Positions 61,205 through 64,000 of a DNA stretch of 64,000 bases are shown piece by piece. The position numbers and the translations under genes are program-made. Each line of letters opens with the position of its first letter. Within the stretch, counting starts at the first letter, position 1. The stretch lies in contig JACCGJ010001650.1 of NCBI GenBank assembly GCA_013407085.1, forward strand, positions 124,001 to 188,000. Reading direction: 5' to 3'. The notes beneath the pieces are model-generated. The model searched no databases. It had not been told where the DNA came from and saw only the letters and a program-made list of their open reading frames with translations. This stretch comes from Atriophallophorus winterbourni. Taxonomy: Eukaryota > Platyhelminthes > Trematoda > Plagiorchiida > Microphallidae.

Positions 61205-63912
61205 AACATCCATTCCGTACTCCTTTTTTCCGTCGCAGTGTTGGCTCGCTTCCAGCATTCTGCCGGTATGGCTGAGAGTATATGGTGCCGTATAAGGACT
61301 GCAGCTTCATTTGCCACGATAGGTGTCGTTTATCGTTCTCCCAATACTCAGGCAGATACTGTGATATCATAGATATGTCAGTATGGTAGATCCTCAAACT
61401 GCTTGATTATGGGGGATTTCAATGCTCCTAGTATTGATTGGACTTCGCTAGATGAAGTTTCAGGGTCATTCGAGCGGGACTTATTGGACGCTGTGGTTGA
61501 TGTGGGCCTCGTGCAGCACGTTTCCCATCCGACCAGAGTAGGCCCTACTGTGTGTGAGTCCATTTTGGACTTGGTATTCACTCCCACGCAGTCCGATATT
61601 ACTCAACTTCGGACTGAAGCTCCATTAGGCTGCAGTGACCATGCCACCTCAAGTTTTATGTGGAAACGCAACACTGGCTGGGTACCAGATCCAATTCCCA
61701 GAAGGAATTTTTGGAAGGCAGACGTGGGTAGGTTACGGGATGTTGCTTCATCTCTCGATTGGTCTTTCGATCAAGCAGCTGATGTTGAAGATTGTTGGCT
61801 GGTGATCCGTAATAACATTTTGACAGTTATTGAGGTGGCTATTCCGTTGTCCATACGTCGTCGTAAGGCGAAAGGTCCACCTTGGTTTGATAAGGAGATA
61901 AGGAAACTTTTGCAGCAACGTCAAAAGCTCTGGTCGATATTCGTAAGTCGGAAAAACGCCACTGACTATGACAATTATCGGCAAGCTAGAAACCTTTGTA
62001 CGGCATTAAAACGCAGGAAACGTATGTTGTACGAGCAGCGATTGGTTGACGAGTCTACTTGTGCACCAAAACGGCTATTCGCATACATTCGACGCCGCAC
62101 AAAGGCGTCGCCATATATTCCTAATTTGATAGATACTAATGGGGTAGACATTACTGAGGGTGGTTTGAAAGCTGAAGCCATGGCTAAGCAGTATGCCTCC
62201 GTGTACTGTCTGGAAGACAATGATCCTCCTTCTGTCTCTAATGACAGTGAGGTGCTGTCTGATCTTGATGTAGATGTAGAGACTGTTAGACACCTGTTGG
62301 AACAGTTAGACACACAATCCGCGCCAGGACCAGACGGTATTCATCCGTTGGTTTTACGAGCACTATCAGAAGTGTTGTGCGTTCCGCTGGCCAGGTTGTT
62401 TACAAAATCTGTAACATTAGGGGTCTTGCCACAAGAATGGAAACAGGGTATTATTAAACCTATGTTTAAGAGTGGGGACCCCAGTAGTCCTGCTAATTAC
62501 AGGCCGGTCACATTGACTTCTGTGATCGGTAAAATTTTAGAGAAGCTGATCAAAAGGAAATTAGAGCACTTTCTTTTGGAGTGTGGGCGTTGGTGTCCAC
62601 AACAACATGGATTCACCAAAAATCGCTCATGCGTAAGTAATCTGCTCCTGGCGCGAGAAAGTTGGTGTGCTTTGACTGATTCTGGTCAAGAGGTCGATGT
62701 CATTTTTATCGACTTTAGTAAGGCGTTTGACCGCGTGCCCCACCGCCGATTGCTCGTCAAGCTGGAGGGTTTGGGTATTCAGGGTTGTCTACTTAAATGG
62801 ATCGAGGCATCCATCTCAGGGCGGTCAAACCGTGTCGAGGTGAATGGAGTTTTGTCTTCAGAGATGATAGCAGGCTCCGGAGTGCCGCAGGGATCTGTCC
62901 TTGTCCCATTGTTGTTCAAAGTTTTCGTGAATGATATTTCGGACGCGGTAGCGATCGATTGTCTTTTATTCGCGGATGATCTGAAACTGTGGGCCTCTGT
63001 CAGTTCCTGCGATGGCCACAAGCAACTGCAACAAGCAGTTGATGACTTAGTCAGTTGGACACATCGCTGGTCACTGCCTATCAATGAGGACAAGACAGTG
63101 GTCATGCGCATAAACTCCGATGACACTGGTGGTGAATACTTTATTGGAGGTAAGCCTATTAGAGCGGTGACGGTCGAAAAAGACTTAGGGATTCTGGTTA
63201 TGGATTCCTTGAAGTCGAAGGCTGACACTTGTCGGAGAATAGGCAGCGCTACCAGGATGCTCTGGGCGATTCGGCGTTCCTTTGCGTCCATTACCCCGCA
63301 AATGTTCCAGACACTTTTCTCTGTGTACATTCGTCCTCTGTTGGAATATGGGCTACCTGTTGCATTTCCTCAGTCCAAAGGCGAATGCGACTCCTTGGAG
63401 AGGGTACAAAGGAGGGGCACTAAGATGGTTTGTGGAATGCGCCAACTCGCGTACGAGGATAGGAGGAGCTTGCTGAAACTCTACCCCCTAGAGCTTCGAA
63501 GGGAAAGATATGACCTGCTCCTGACACGCCGTATTCTTCTCGGTCAATATGGAGACGAGTTCCTCCAGTACTTCCGATTAGTAGGTGAGTCGAGGACTCG
63601 TGGACATGACTTTAAGTTGCAGAAGCCTAGAAGGCTGAAGCTGAGTAATGCGAGCACGCTATCCACGCGGGTGGTGAACACTTGGAACTCTCTACCGAAA
63701 GGGCTCCTGTCTCTACCATCTGAACAGCTATTCAAAAGCGCGTTGGATCAGCATTTGTTGAGACGGATGGACTTGATCCCCGGAGTGATATAGTGGTGTT
63801 CCTCTACTCTCAGGGTTTGCTTTGTCAGCAGAAGTCACCCATGTCTATTGCTGTGATGAAGCTCAAACGGGATTTTATCCCTTCCGCTTTCGATTCAGAA
63901 GAAGAAGAAGAC
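61205..63912 (+). mobile_element. LINE family B copy B2, 5' truncated
   Basis: It starts inside the endonuclease (ESIWCRIRTAAS near 61275 is the counterpart of ESIWCQIKSSNG in B1) and runs to a 3' end of GAA units at 63896-63912, as in B1. Protein similarity to B1 is clear along its length but with many substitutions, so it is a separate subfamily. A TAG at 61370 interrupts the endonuclease; after it the frame is open to 63793. Confidence 0.86.
61403..63793 (+). CDS. LINE B2 ORF2, 796 aa open, endonuclease start missing
   Basis: The open frame begins just after a TAG at 61370. It has MGDFNAPSIDW (residues 3-13), ESILDLVFT and GCSDHATSSF of the endonuclease, then PPWFDKEIRKLLQQRQKLW in the linker. 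The reverse transcriptase has SAPGPDGIHP, NYRPVTLTSVIGK, FIDFSKAFDRVPHRRL, GVPQGSVLVPLLF (usually LGPLLF) and LLFADDLKLWAS near residue 520. The C-terminal region has RPLLEYGLPVAFPQSKGE and STRVVNTWNSLP. The polymerase catalytic residues are all in place. The first counted codon is TTG, so the real start was lost with the truncation. The frame is probably not translated by itself, but it is strikingly free of stops. Confidence 0.86.
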   Translation: MIMGDFNAPSIDWTSLDEVSGSFERDLLDAVVDVGLVQHVSHPTRVGPTVCESILDLVFTPTQSDITQLRTEAPLGCSDHATSSFMWKRNTGWVPDPIPRRNFWKADVGRLRDVASSLDWSFDQAADVEDCWLVIRNNILTVIEVAIPLSIRRRKAKGPPWFDKEIRKLLQQRQKLWSIFVSRKNATDYDNYRQARNLCTALKRRKRMLYEQRLVDESTCAPKRLFAYIRRRTKASPYIPNLIDTNGVDITEGGLKAEAMAKQYASVYCLEDNDPPSVSNDSEVLSDLDVDVETVRHLLEQLDTQSAPGPDGIHPLVLRALSEVLCVPLARLFTKSVTLGVLPQEWKQGIIKPMFKSGDPSSPANYRPVTLTSVIGKILEKLIKRKLEHFLLECGRWCPQQHGFTKNRSCVSNLLLARESWCALTDSGQEVDVIFIDFSKAFDRVPHRRLLVKLEGLGIQGCLLKWIEASISGRSNRVEVNGVLSSEMIAGSGVPQGSVLVPLLFKVFVNDISDAVAIDCLLFADDLKLWASVSSCDGHKQLQQAVDDLVSWTHRWSLPINEDKTVVMRINSDDTGGEYFIGGKPIRAVTVEKDLGILVMDSLKSKADTCRRIGSATRMLWAIRRSFASITPQMFQTLFSVYIRPLLEYGLPVAFPQSKGECDSLERVQRRGTKMVCGMRQLAYEDRRSLLKLYPLELRRERYDLLLTRRILLGQYGDEFLQYFRLVGESRTRGHDFKLQKPRRLKLSNASTLSTRVVNTWNSLPKGLLSLPSEQLFKSALDQHLLRRMDLIPGVI

Positions 63913-64000
63913 TGGTATTATCAACGATTCACCCCAGGAGCAGGTACGCTCTCATCCTTCCGAACCTTTGAGAACAACTCGCACACTTCTGCAACGACTG
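63913..64000. other. Unassigned right edge
   Basis: Too short to classify. Confidence 0.4.

Noticed and set aside
1..64000. tRNA, rRNA, telomeric repeats or mitochondrial insertions
   Set aside because: None of the expected conserved stretches was seen.

Overview
This window looks like a block of invertebrate nuclear DNA made almost entirely of transposable elements. I found no host protein gene, tRNA or rRNA. The best guess for the organism is a flatworm (fluke or tapeworm). The reasons are the dense mix of CR1/Jockey-type LINEs with zinc-finger ORF1 proteins and the Ty3/gypsy elements whose Gag carries a CsRn1-type Cys-x2-His...Cys-x3-Cys motif in place of a CCHC knuckle. Other invertebrates carry related elements, so this assignment is an inference of moderate strength. 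Family letters below (LINE families A, A', B, C, D, E, K; short repeats F and H; LTR-1 to LTR-3) are my own working names.

Layout, left to right. 1-6.5 kb: decayed pieces of LINEs A, E and D plus a 240-bp tandem duplication. 6.5-10.4 kb: a nearly full family C LINE. 10.55-25.5 kb: one family E LINE (E1, minus strand, about 5.1 kb once reassembled by position) split by three later LINE insertions. These are B1 (10588-14818, target duplication CGTTT), A2 (17863-19552, target duplication TGTTCA) and D1 (20601-24491). 25.5-30.2 kb: LTR-1, a CsRn1-like gypsy element with two near-identical LTRs and a broken pol. 30.2-41.4 kb: family A and K LINEs, a tandemly duplicated composite 342-bp unit and the best family A copy (A1). 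41.4-48.8 kb: family E tails, one of them split by LTR-2 (43720-48428, target duplication CTCT). 48.6-53.3 kb: a cluster of short H repeats, an RTE-type LINE fragment and another family E copy. 53.3-59.5 kb: DNA-transposon territory, with a TTAA-flanked piggyBac copy, remnants of another gypsy integrase, a third CsRn1-like remnant and a pogo/Tigger-like deletion derivative. 60-64 kb: a decayed family A end and a long open family B reading frame (B2).

The LINEs share one plan: ORF1 (zinc finger, coiled coil or RNA-binding-like), then ORF2 with an APE-type endonuclease and a reverse transcriptase, then a structured 3' UTR ending in a short tandem repeat. The repeat is ACTGA units for A and A', GAA units for B and 8-bp ATTGAACC-like units for D. 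Only B1 ORF2 (928 aa) looks fully open from endonuclease to C-terminus. B2 ORF2 (796 aa) is open but lacks the N-terminal endonuclease. The most interesting signal outside known features is a small stem-loop (CTCACC-loop-GGTGAG within a shared ACCTCTCACC...GGTGAAGAGAA context). It recurs at least eleven times in the 3' UTRs of LINE families A, A', K and E, whose proteins are otherwise quite different.
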